From assembly GCA_964035795.1 (NCBI GenBank), contig OZ038323.1:11260109-11324108 (forward strand): a stretch of 64,000 nucleotides of DNA, read 5' to 3'. Every line of letters begins with the position of its first letter. The first letter of the stretch is position 1. The translations under genes and the position numbers were made by a program. The notes under the pieces are model-generated. The model saw only the letters and a program-made list of their open reading frames with translations, was not told the DNA's origin and made no database searches. This document shows, piece after piece, positions 12,400 to 25,100 of this stretch. The stretch is from Pterobdella sp. o SKG-2022 (Eukaryota > Annelida > Clitellata > Hirudinida > Piscicolidae).

Positions 12400-15114
12400 A
12401 AATATGTGACTACATGTGAATATTTTTTTTTGTAAAGATGTGGTTTTATTTAAATGTAACTTTACTGTAAAAATGTAGCTATATGTAAATTTACATAAAA
12501 ATGTCACTGAAAACGTGTTAGCTAGATTTGGAGAGCAGTTCAGGAGTGATGTGTGTGGTTGCCATTATTGTTTCTTTCACTTTTAAACAATATATTTAGG
12601 GTTTTTGGTGTTGAGATCTTGTAAAGAAGATTCATCAAGGCATGAAAATTTCAAAAATATAAATAAAACTAACGTATTCAACAATTATTCAAAAGTGTGG
12701 AAATAAAAAAGTTTGAAAGTAGAGCAGGTTGGTATGAAGGTTGTGAATAGCAATTGAGATGAAATAAAAGTGCAATCAGAGACCTTTTGAATCCTGTAAC
12801 TTCATTTACACTAGTAATTCTATTAGCTTGAATTAACTTATCTGATGAGAATATTTAATTTAATAAATTAAATGCACTTGTGTGTTGTGGATGTGTTCTT
12901 AAGCTGTGGATGGGTGGCTGATTAGGGAAAATGGAGAAACGTGTGGCTGGGTGAGTTAACAGATGAGTGGATTGATAGATAAAAGAATAGATACACAGAT
13001 AGATGGAGGGATGGATGAATCGCGAAATAAATAGCTGGATAAGCGGTTGGATAGTTAGATGGGTGAATGAATATAGATAGATGGATAGGGAGTTAGTAGA
13101 CCGGAAGTGAGGGATGCATGGATGAACTCTCAACATCTCTCGAGATTGTTCTCAGCCAAAAACTTGCACTACTCTGTATTGATTTATCGTCTCACGTTTC
13201 AAGTGTGTTTGTATAAGTTTGTGTCTTTGCCATCTCATGTTTTCAAGTTTGTATGTGTGCTATAATGCTTGCGTATTCGTATGCTTGTATTTCTGTGAGT
13301 ATGTTTCATCATGGTATTTTGTCTGTTTCGTTAAGTGTGTCTTTTTATATTGTCCTGTTTGTCTCCAGGCCTCAATGTTTATCCCATACTTGTGCTTGCT
13401 CCTCTCAACTTGAACATGAGGGTAGGATAGAAAAGACTTAAAATGGAAATTGACGTCATTTTTTTTATTCTTTATCATCATTTCCCTTTTTTTTTCTCCA
13501 TTAATATATAATTGCTAGGTCAATTTCTCAGCAATACTCTGTTTTATTATATTTTTTTTTTTTTTCGCGTTTATTATGATGTTTTTGATGAGAATTTTAT
13601 TTTTTCACGATAATTTTTTCCATTTTCATAATATTTTTATCTTAATATTACTAATTTGATTTTTATTTTGCATCTTATTATGTTATTTTCAATTTGTATA
13701 ACTTCATGATGGCACATTGACTCTCCTCTATACTTTAAAGCAAACCCGAAGGTCCGGGGATCGAATCCTACCACTGTTAACTAATTAAAAATTTTAATTG
13801 AAATTTTTAGTTGAAACTATAATTAGATATAATGCTTTTTGCTTCATTTAACTCAAGTTTTCAGTTATCTTCCGCCAGCAGCCATCTTTTGAAAACCAGT
13901 TTTCTATACATTACATAAATCCATCATTTAAAAAATTCGAATTAAAACATAAGATTATAAAAATTAATAAATAAAACCTTATCAGATCGATATGTTTCTT
14001 GATATGTCTAGCAATAACATTTCTTCCGCAGATGATAGCTCCAAGCGGAAACACCTTGCGAGAAAAATGCACCCACCATCTTATGAGAGTTTGATGTGCT
14101 GAATATGACTTGAATCATTTGGGACTTACTAACATTGAGACAATGTAGTTTAAAAGTGAAAAATGAAGATGAACACTAGAAGCTTGAAACTTCTCATATA
14201 TGACGTCATCTCTCTCAAAAACTCTTTCATGGTGTCGAACTGAGCGATACGAGAGGTGGAGTAAAGTTTAAAAGTTAATTTAACAAATTACATATAAATT
14301 AAATAAAAATAGATGAATAATTAATAATAAAAGAATTTCAGATAAAACGAGTCACGTGCTTAAAAATTTCAAACCGATAATGACGTCAAATGACTTACAA
14401 CTCCGAACTCTCCTTCTGCTTCAAAAACATTCCACGTTCTATGACGTTGAACTCGGGTTTTTTTCTAATTAAAAAAGGATTTTGCTTAAATTTTCTTTCA
14501 ATCGTCGTCACGTGAGCAAATTACACGAAGGATAAACTAACGGCCTCATGTTGAAGTTTTAATAACATAAAAAAACACATACCTTACGATAATATGGACC
14601 AAAACAAAAAAAATAATAACAAGAATGACCATAAAAAAACAACAATAAAAAATAGGAAAAACAACAAAAGAATAGAAGAAATATATAAGAATTACGAGGA
14701 AAGTAAGATTAGCATAAAATGAAGATGATAACACAATAAAAACAAAAACATCGAACAAATGAAACAATAAAAATAACAACGTAAAAATAACAGAATAATA
14801 AGTGATGGAGCAGTTTCTACATGAGATGGACCAGGTCTTCAACATGATGAAGGAAAATGTTCGTTTCATCATTACATCATCATTAAATCATCATCTTAAT
14901 CATTACGTCATCATTTCTATCATGACATCATCATCCTCATCGTCATCATGACGTCATCATCATATTTTTCATTATAATTATAATGATATCATTTTTATAA
15001 TTTTCATCAGAATTTGTTAAACATTACATCATCGTTTAAGAATGACATCATCACTAGTATCCTTACTTTTTCATTGTATAACCATCTCTCAACTCCAGTC
15101 TGATGCTCCCACAG
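12400..15114. other. Non-coding region upstream of the MyTH4-FERM exon
   Basis: AT-rich, with a degenerate GATGGAT/GATAGAT tract at about 12905-13090 and a CATCAT-rich tract at about 14866-15060. Three exact TGACGTCA sites (14201, 14381, 14949) and one at 13451 fall here. A short spliceable frame at about 14031-14100 is unresolved. I see no domain-level coding sequence. Confidence 0.6.
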
Positions 15115-16158
15115 AGCAGCAAAGAGAAGCACGACGAGGATGAAGATGACACTCCTTCTACGTCATTTGTCCTTACTGAGAGCAATTTTACCACTCCTCA
15201 ACATCAAAAAAACAATTTCAACACTCCACAACACAGTTTCAATACTCCACAACATATCTACAACACACCACAACAAGTTTACAACACACCGCAACTCAAC
15301 GAACAACAAACAACCGAAACCCAGCCATTTTTGACGCAGCCTTTTCTCAAGCAGCAATTTCAACAGCAATACCAGACCTTCCACCATCCTATCCCCCCTC
15401 TCAACATTGACCAAAACGACTATTGCACAGTTATCAGTGATGAAATCAACAAACGACAACATACTTTGGAGGAAGTTTTCTTCAAACAACAAAAAGCTAG
15501 ACAATCCAACACTACTCCTTCTTTCCAACAACAACAACAACAACAAAATCCTATGCAGTATTTATCTTCACCAGATGTGACGTCACAAGATGAAGGTTCA
15601 TCTAAACACCGTATCGTGGTTCCGATCGCCATGTTGGACGAGTTTTCGAGCGGAGGAGGTGGTTTGAGTGTGGAAGATTTAGATGTGGATGATGATGTGT
15701 TCACAAGGAAGGATGATGAAGAGAAGGAGGAGGAGGAGGGAAAGAAAGGAGAAGGGAATGATGAGAAAGGGGAAGAAAACAGAATGTTCCAAAATGAAGG
15801 AATAGATAAGAAAAAAGACAATAAAGTGTTGTTTGAGAGTTCCAAAGAAGCAGGTACAAGCAAGACAAGCAATAGAAGGAGAAGCACACAGAGGAAGAAA
15901 GTGACTCCTTCCAAAAGCAACTCCCTCTTCAAGCTTGCAGAACGCAACCAGATGCGACGTCACCACTCACAACCTTTGCAACAAGCATCTCTCACCTACG
16001 AACAACTGGAACTCTCCTTCATCAGCCAATCAGATGCGGAGATGAGCCATCCTTTAAAGCTTTTTGCTGAGAAGTACTTCAACGTGCATTACACCAAAGC
16101 CCATCACAACAACCCCATTTCCAAGACCATCAGCCTGGTGACCAGAAGGCCTTTGGTG
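15115..16158 (+). other. MyTH4-FERM gene: low-complexity N-terminal exon
   Basis: One exon of 348 codons with donor GTATGT. It contains an imperfect hexapeptide series (F-N-T-P-Q-H, Y-N-T-P-Q and similar) at about 15217-15298, a poly-Gln run at about 15526-15545, and an acidic E/K/D-rich stretch at about 15680-15800. A basic Ser/Arg segment follows. It ends with HPLKLFAEKYFNVHY and TRRPLV, which resembles the lead-in to MyTH4 of myosin VII tails. A TGACGTCA palindrome lies in the coding sequence at 15578. Confidence 0.75.
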
Positions 16159-19100
16159 GTATGTTTCACTGTTTCTTCATCTATTTGTTCTGTAAGCCTT
16201 TTTGAGTTCCAAATACTTGACTGTTGTTTTTCTTGATACAAAGTGATCCATTAAGCTGCGCAACAAGCACCTGCCTTCACACTTGCCAGCTCATGCTTGC
16301 AAATGCGTCCTTGATCGATCCATTGCTTTTTATGGAGTTGTATTTTGGAATTAAAAATTTTTCATACTGGAAGATAGAACTGGGAGGAGATCGATAGGGT
16401 ACAGGTGTGGCCAAAACAAATAAAATCTCTTATAAAGTTCACAGACCCTTATATTTGTGAACAGGCGTTTCATCACTTTTCTAATTCTATTTTATTATCA
16501 TTAAATTTCTAATTACTACTGACGTCTGTAAATGTTACAAGGAATCAGGAGGTGAATGACTGGGTAGCTGGACTTTATTGAAAAACAATAAGAATAAAAA
16601 TAATATCAGAAAACATAAAAATAAAAATAATAGCAAAATAGAAGATGGGTGTGGAGAGGAAATGTGCACAGATTTTGTACACTGTCGCATGTGAGGAGGC
16701 GTGTTGTGGTAACTTGTCCACTTCAATTGTTTAAAATAATTGTTATTTGAAAATTTTATGCATTTATTGTTTCGATTTTGAGTTATTTTATAATTCAACT
16801 CGAAATATTAATAGTTTGAGATGAACTGTATCAAGTTGGGCCATGTATTATGAAGGTATATTATAATTGATGGTCCTACTATGGAAACTCTTTGAAAACA
16901 ATAAAAAAAATTTTTTTGAATAATTAATAATAACACTGATAATGAAATAATAACAAAGACAATAAAAATGGAGGGAATAATCTTCCAGATTGTTCCAGCA
17001 TTTTTGGAATATGATTTATTTGTTTAGATATTCGAAGGGGCACAAGCTATGAACCAGCATTGAAATACTTTCTGATTGGCTGAGTCAGACAGATTCCTGA
17101 TTGGCTGAGTCAGACAGATTCCTGATTGGCTGAGTCAGACAGATTCCTGATTGGATGAGTGAGACAGACTTTTGATTGGTTAATGAAAAGGTGCTCTGAT
17201 TGAACACTCCATGCTGATCAAGAACTTAATCCCTTTTACATATCATCCTTTCTTCCCTGTATCTGCTCTTTTGTCATCCAATTACATCGCTTTTTTAATT
17301 TTTTCAATTTTATTTTTTTTTAAATGTTTGTTAAAAAAATAAAAAAAAAGCTTTCTAAAATTAATTAAATTTTGATGTTTTGCTATTTGGCTCCAAACGT
17401 CTGAATTGGCAGATCTTGGCAAAAACATTCAATCTTTTGATGTTTTACTATTGCCACAATTTTTCTCGCAACAAGAAGTCGAAGTGTGTTTTTTATGACA
17501 AGATTTTATTCCGTCTGCTCAAATTTAAAGGAGTTTTGAAATATGAGAATGCATAATTTGAAAATACTAGCCTGAAAACAAAGTATTTAAAAAACAAACT
17601 AAAAACAGGGATTGGTGCAAAAAATGGACAAAAAAAAGTTATATATAAAAGCAGGCAGCAGAAACTTTGAAGTCCTTATGTGAAAGTAAAGAAGGGGACT
17701 AAAACTTGATGGGAGGTTGCACATTATAGGGTTAACAAGACTTAAGCAAGCGTTTTGAAGTTCCAAACAAATGAAACTTTTTTCCACAATATATAAAAAA
17801 ACATCAGACTGAAACATAACAACTTGAAAAATGGAAATATAAACATAAAAAAGTGTAGTAGCTATAAATCATCACACCCATGTTCAAACAAAAAACACAT
17901 GACAACAAACAACAACACAACAACAACAACCAACATCAACATTCACAACATTAACAGGTAGTGCCCTTGGAACAACTGTTAAGCTTCAGCAAGTCTCCAA
18001 CCATAAGCACTCCCCTGATTCAAATGGTAGACCCCAACAACTGCTCTTTGGCGTGCCAAATTTACAAGGTGATGTGCGGCGAGTTTTGTTTAGAGTTTTT
18101 ATTTTATATATTTTTCATTTTTTCTGTTGTTTTTATTGTTTTTTATTGTTCTTTATTGTTTTTTGTTGTTTTTCTTTTAACTTTTCGAGGTGTGTTGTTT
18201 CTATTCAATTATAATTGGTTTAATTTAAGTAATATTTTTTATTTTATCAATAAAGATATTTTTGATATTATTATATTTATATTTTTTTTCTGTGAAATAT
18301 AATTATAAAATTATTGGACTCAAAAAAAAATATATGAAGCGATAAAGAAACTCAGAAACAAGTTTTGATGCAATTGAAAATATTGTCAACAATAAATAGT
18401 ATACCGGCAACAATTAAAAAAAAAATAATTACTTGAAATACTAGGAATAAAAATGAGATAAATTGAATAATAAAAACAATAATAACACAATAAAAACACA
18501 ATAAAAACAATAATAACACAATAAAAACAATAATAACACAATAAAAACAATAATAACACAATAAAAACAATAATAACACAATAAAAACAATAATAACACA
18601 ATAAAAACAATAATAACACAATAAAAACAATATTCATAGCAAATAAATAACAATAAAAGAGCAAAACAAGGGTTCCAGCCAGAGTTTTTCTCTAAATCAT
18701 GCATCGACGTCAAAAAATCAATAAGCTTTCTATCTCTCTTTGTCACTGTATATATGCTTGTATGTTTCTTTCTTTGACACTCTATATATTTATTTGTTTA
18801 TTTCTTTTTGTCTTTTTATATATTTTTTTGTGTGCCTTTGTTCTTTCTCTTATAAATTTCTGCATGTAGTTTTCTTGAGTTTCATGATTTTGTATTTTTT
18901 CATGCTGTTGTATGTATGTACGTCTCTCTACATATGTATGTTTATACCATGCATTGTCACGTACATGTTATTGTCTTTTTCTTTATATTGTTCATATTTT
19001 TATATGCATTCTTTTCTATTAACGCATACATTTCTATGTATTTCATTACATCTCCATTTATATCTGTACATATATTTCTTTCATTTTGTGCATGCACACT

Positions 19101-22100
19101 TTCTTATCGCTATGTTCTGTTGTGCGTTTCATTTTATGGTTCCCATTGTGTTTGCTTTGGTTATTACTTATGTGTTCTATCATCTTTTATTATATTACAT
19201 TGTGTTCTACTTCATCCTATTGTTTTATTTGCTGGTTGTATTGCTACTTGTATGGGCACAGTTTTGTGTCTTTGTGTGCTCCAATATCTGCATCGATAAA
19301 CGGTTTCTTTGGGAGTTTTTTTCAATAATTTTTTGTTTGCTTCCATGTTACTTTGGAAATTTTAAATTTTTACTACATCTACTTTATTAATTTGAAAACT
19401 TTGTTATATTAATTATAGTTATTATTTTATTAAAGTTTAATTTATTTATATTAAATTCCGTGTTATTATTATTATTTTTATTACTATTACTATGTTTTAT
19501 ATAATTAAATTATTATTGTTATGAATTTCAACCTTAATGATGATATAAGTAGATAAGAAGAGAGTTATAAGCATATAGAGATAATTGGAAGGATAAATCA
19601 ATGATTGCTGATGAAGGGCTCATATTAACTCCCACTTTCTGTTGTTTTGTAAGAGGAGTTATGAAAGTTCAATTGATGAGTGTTTAAAATTAACTTTTCA
19701 ACTTTTTTAACCACACACGTCCTTTTATTAGTGCTATGATTATTTTGTCTCATTGAAAAGACCCACACAGACAACCACACATCCAAAGACACACATACAC
19801 ACACAACAGGACTTGCACAGATACATGAGAGGAGATTCGAGACAGGAACAAACCCTCCACAACCAACCATCCCTCCTTCCAAACTACCACCACCACCACT
19901 TACACCACACCCAAAACCACAACCACGCTTGCATTCAACACATCATCAAAATTGGACTCGAGGTGCTCGAAATCAGAGACGAAATCTTCTCACAAATCTG
20001 CCGTCTGATCACCAACAATGACGTAAAAAGTATGACGTCACGTCTGTGGATTTTTCTGACGTTGACGTTGCTGTCGTTTTCTCCTTCCAACCTTCTGCTC
20101 AAGGTGAGTTGTTCTATTTTTAGTACTAGTATGCATATTTAATCAACTTCACAAATATTAATAGATATTTATGATTATAAATAATAAAAGTTTAAGTTAT
20201 TTCAATTAAAACTCACACAGTCATTAAAAACATTCGTACAATCCTTTTTGCAAACTAACTCGGTGTCATCATCATCACCTCCATCTTCCTCCTCGTCATC
20301 TCTCCATTCCACTTCCGGTGTTTCTAACTACCACGTTAAATACTGTCTTCGGTTACTGACGTCAAAACCAAGACAACCTCGCAAACTTCCGCCTTCCATG
20401 CTGGAGATTGAGGTGGAATAAATTATTTTTTAAATAAATTCTTTATCTTGTAAAACATTTCAACCCATACTACTACAACCACTAGATTATTCTTTTAACT
20501 AACCTTCAACCAACTCCATGTTACGGCCTCAATCAACCTCCAACCATCCACCGCACCCACAGGCGATAAGCAACATGCAGCAACCGACCTTAAAAGTGAA
20601 CTTGTTAGACGGCAGGGCCATAAACTACAAATGGACTTCAGAACATCTGGCTCGAGAGTCAGTGTTGGAGATCACATCGAATGTGGGCATCAAGTCTCCT
20701 GTGGGATGGACCATTTATGAAGTTTGTGTAGGGCTTGCGGGGCTTATGTGATGGTTTTAAAATGCTTATCTATGAAACTCGTGTGGTGGCTGTAGGTTTA
20801 TAAAGTGTAGAGCTAGACAGCTGAAGATGTTGGTAGGATATTTGTGTAACGCCTGATAACTTTAAGTGATAGTTTTTAAACCCATATAAGGTGTGATACT
20901 TCCCTAAGTTTTGAAACCCTGATAATCTATTTTTCTTCTGACTCACAGAGCACCCAAGAGCATGATCGTTATATAAAGGGCTATGAATACCTGGGAGATG
21001 TGCTTGCTGAGTGGGAAAGGTTATTTGGCTGATTATTTTTTTTATTCAGATTATTGTTGTTATTATTCTATCTTCATTTTTTTTCATTTTCAATTAAGAT
21101 TATTTTATATTTTTAATGGTTTCCATTATAACACAATGTTGATTCTCCTTGCTTTCCCACTACAGGAAAAACACCTCCCTCTCCAAGTCCCCCTCTTCCA
21201 ACCATTTCTTCTCAAGGTCACATTTCTTTAGGGAGTATTTTTAAGTATAAATTATTTTTTAAATTTGGTTTCTTAAAAATATAATTGTTTTCGGCATTAT
21301 TATAATAAGTTGAAGTGATTAAATAAGATTCAAATTATATCCCCTTTTAAGCCCACGCAAAAAGTTTATATCAATGGTGACAAGTTTAAGAGATGGTGTG
21401 ACCACAACCACGACACGCCCCTCTTCCCTACACCAACCCACTCATCCTGATCCACACCACACCACACACTACCACACCACCCATCATCATACCACTCATC
21501 ACCCCCATCTAAATGGGAAACTTGTCCTATTTAAAAGGTTTTGTGCTTAGACTTTCTATCGATAAACCTACACAAATACTAAATAAAAACATACTTCATT
21601 TAAAGTCATAAAAATAATGAAAACTACACTGCATAAGACACATAGTCCACACTAACAATCAGTCGATATCTCATTTAGGTTTTCAAGGAGGACCACAGAA
21701 ACACCGCCCTCAGACCCCGTGGAACTCAAACTATTTTTCTTTCAAGCGGTCCACTATGTCGTGCATGTGCGTTTTGTGCTTGTGTTGGTCGTTCTTCTTT
21801 GAATAATTTTTTATATTTTTTTGTTTAAAATTCAAAAAAATTTTCAATTCTAGTTTTATTGAAAATTCATTCCAATCTACAACTGTGATATTTATTGTAC
21901 ACTAACAATCAGATAAGACACCCATTAAAAATCAATACACCCTTCAACTTGCTCTACAAACTACCCAGTTGGATGAGTTTCAAGCACCGTCGTCGGTAGC
22001 TTTCCACCTGGCTGGACTGCAAGCTCAGGCTCAGTTTGACTCCTTCGAGGAAGACAAGATGCACCGGTGAACCAAGCTGTTTTATTTGTTTTATGAGTTT

Positions 22101-25100
22101 TTTGTGTTGGTTTGGTAGATAATCGAGTTATTTGGAAAACAGTATGAAATATTGAAAGAATATTATACGTTATTTTATAAATAGATTGAGATGGCTTGCA
22201 GGATAATAAATTAAAAATAACACACCCCTACAAATATAATTTTTTATAAGATCAAATATTTTCGGTAGCCGAGTATGTTGGTATGAATATTGAAGAATTG
22301 AACGTTTGTAATGTTGCAGGTACCAACCAGCAAGTGACTTCTTGTGTCAGAGGATCATTTGCAGCCACTTCAAGGACATTTCTGCAGAAATCGCTGTTGC
22401 TCACAAGGTCTGAGAAGTGGAAATCTTTTAATTTTGAAACTATATTTTTAAACTTTTTAGTCGTGTTTTTGGCATAAGTTAATTTTGTTTTCTATTTTGG
22501 TATAGTTTGAATAATTAGCATTTATTCTGCTCAAAGAATCTGTGATATTTAATACTCTAGATATATAAATTGCCTGAATCATTTGAAGCGCATGTCTCAT
22601 TATTTTTTGCTTAACATTTATTGCACAAACTTTCCTCGTCTTTCTCATATTTCAACTATTCATTTTCAAACCATCAAGACTCATTTATCAATTCTGATTT
22701 GTAAGTTCAAACAACTAAACATTACAGAGGTTTGGGAAAGGCAAGACTCCAGAAGACGCGATGGAAAAGTACTTGGCGATAGTGTCTCAGTTCCCATTGT
22801 TTGGCTGCACCAAATTGCTGGCTCACTACATGGGCTCTTGGCAGTTTGGAGTTGAATGTGTTCTTGCTGTTAATTATGATGGGGTCAAAATTATCAGGTG
22901 TGTGATGGGGGTGGAAAGATTTTATGAAGGGAGCTGATGCTATATGGCTGAATGCAGTTGTGTTATGTGGAGAGTGGTGTTATGTAGGAAGTGGTGTTAT
23001 GTAGGAAGTGGTGTTATGTAGGAAGTGGTGTTATGTAGGAAGTGGTGTTATGTAGGAAGTGGTGTTATGTAGGAAGTGGTGTTATGTAGGAAGTGGTGTT
23101 ATGTAGGAAGTGGTGTTATGTAGGAAGTGGTGTTATGTGGACTAAGCAGTTTGATGTTGAATAAAGGTTATCGCTGGCTTGGAAATCGTTTTTGGACAAT
23201 TTAATCGTAGTTTTTATTTTCAATTACGTACATCTGATCTCATCTATCAAGAAATGAATGAAATTTTTATAAATGATTTATGGCTTCAATAAAAACATGG
23301 ATATTTGAATAGAAATCTTCAAACTGGGCCAACCCATGCAGTGTGCAGGAAAAAAGAATCATACACGATCTGTTTTTTTCTGAAATTGAGTCTTTCCACT
23401 TGGGATTTGAGCACTCTGTGTTGGGTACAGCTGAAGAGTTCAAACCTCAACTATACACAACCAGCAACACATACAACACCAGCAACAACTCCACTGTCAC
23501 TGACGTCAATGGTGAAAATGGAACCTCAAACAAATCCAAGTTAAAACCCCAAGCTCAAAACTTTCAAGCGTTGTCTTATTTGCAAATATTTTCTTCTTTT
23601 TATTCTTTCTTCCAATCACATTCATTGCACCAAAGAGGGTTCCCATTCTTCAACCACCAACCACCAAGGACTCCTCCAGACACACTCAACAGCGACTTCC
23701 GTAGTTACCACATGGTAATCACACTCAAAAACACTTCTTCCACACCCAGACAAAAAACATTCTTTTTTGACTGCTTAGAGCTCAATGAATTAGCTGAATT
23801 GATTGAATTTTATTCTCCGCATCACGCCACCTGGAAAAAGTCTTCAACAGCTTCCTTCATGAACACTCCTCTCCACACAACCAGCACAACTAAAACAACA
23901 ATCAGCAACACTGCAACAACAACAAAGGAAACCCAACTCACTTGTGGGCACGTGATCGATAGTGGCAGTGATGAAGTCAATTTGAACACATTCAAAAGCA
24001 CATCTCAAACCTTAGAAACGAACAACAACGACAACTTCACTAACGTAACTTTGCACGGGGAAGAAGAAGACGATGATGTTGGTGTTGCCTTGTGTGGCAT
24101 TTAGCAATGTGTTTTGAAAAATTTTGATTTGTTACAGTAGGGTTTTGAACTAGCTCAAATAAATAGGAGTTCGATCCGTGTTTTAATTATAAGCTTTATT
24201 GTGGAGAACTTTGAGTGTGAAAAATAATACCAACAGCATAAATTATGATGTAAATTTGAAATTAAAAAGTGTTTCATGAAAAATTTCAGCTGGAAGTAAC
24301 AGATGATTGGCTGGAGTTGACAGATAGAATTACAAAAGCTAGAAGACGATTGGTTGACAGAGGTGTCATCAAAAAACCCCCATCCAATGAAATGGGTTTC
24401 TTGAGATCTGCCTTATCTAGGTTGAGTACTGCCTTGTTTGCTGTAGTTTACATTGATGAAACATAATATTTATCACATATCTCAACTTGAAGACCCAACT
24501 CAACACTTGCAGACTGGGAGGGAGATCATGTGGCTTCATGCGAAGTGTCAGTCATGGGGTGCCTCAGAGCACCTACAACTTGTCACCCTGTGAAGTTCCC
24601 ACCAGCCCCCCACCACACTCCCACTCTTCCTCTCTTCTCATCCAACCCAACAACCAACCTACTTCCGCTAAGTCTCTTCCTCTTCCTCCAACCCTTTTCC
24701 TCCCTCAACTTCCTCTTCCACCTTTGCCCCCTCCTACTTCCTCCCCTCCTTCTTCTTATTGGTCGTTCACAAAAACACCATTCAAAACGTCATTGCTAGC
24801 CAACCAACCACACGAGCTTGAAGACATTGCAGTGCGCATGTTCAACTCCACGTTGGTGTACACAGGCATCGAACAGTCCAGTATGTATTCCTACTTCCGA
24901 TTAAAGTGTTACCGATAGTCATTTTTTCAACCCATCACTCTCATTTAACATATGATAATGCCCCTTATAGCCGTGTTAGACGATACTGACTTGGTGGTGG
25001 TGGTGCAGACACTCATCTCCAAATGCCTCGAGAACCCCAACCTAAGACACGAGTTCTTTCTGCAACTTATCAAGCAAACCACCACCAACCAAAGTAATTC

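Larger units (their letters stand above)
17958..20412 (+). other. MyTH4-FERM gene: exons of MyTH4 domain 1
   Basis: Exons 17958-18068, 19810-20103 and 20221-20412, all in phase 0. They encode PLIQMVDPNNCSLACQIYK, then the MyTH4 core EVLEIRDEIFSQICRLITNN and SFSPSNLLLK. The last exon has the domain end YCLRLLTSKPRQPRKLPPS with MLEIE. A His-rich insert (NYHHHHLHHTQNHNH) precedes the core, and a Ser-rich insert follows LKTFVQSFLQTNS. Confidence 0.82.

Noticed and set aside
13750..13775. GGGGATCGAATCCTACC resembling a tRNA T-arm/B box
   Set aside because: No A box or cloverleaf partner nearby. It may be an old SINE scrap but cannot be supported.
18740..19390. 216-residue Phe/Leu/Tyr/Cys-rich frame resembling a membrane protein
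   Set aside because: T-rich low complexity inside a well-defined intron, and several overlapping frames look alike.
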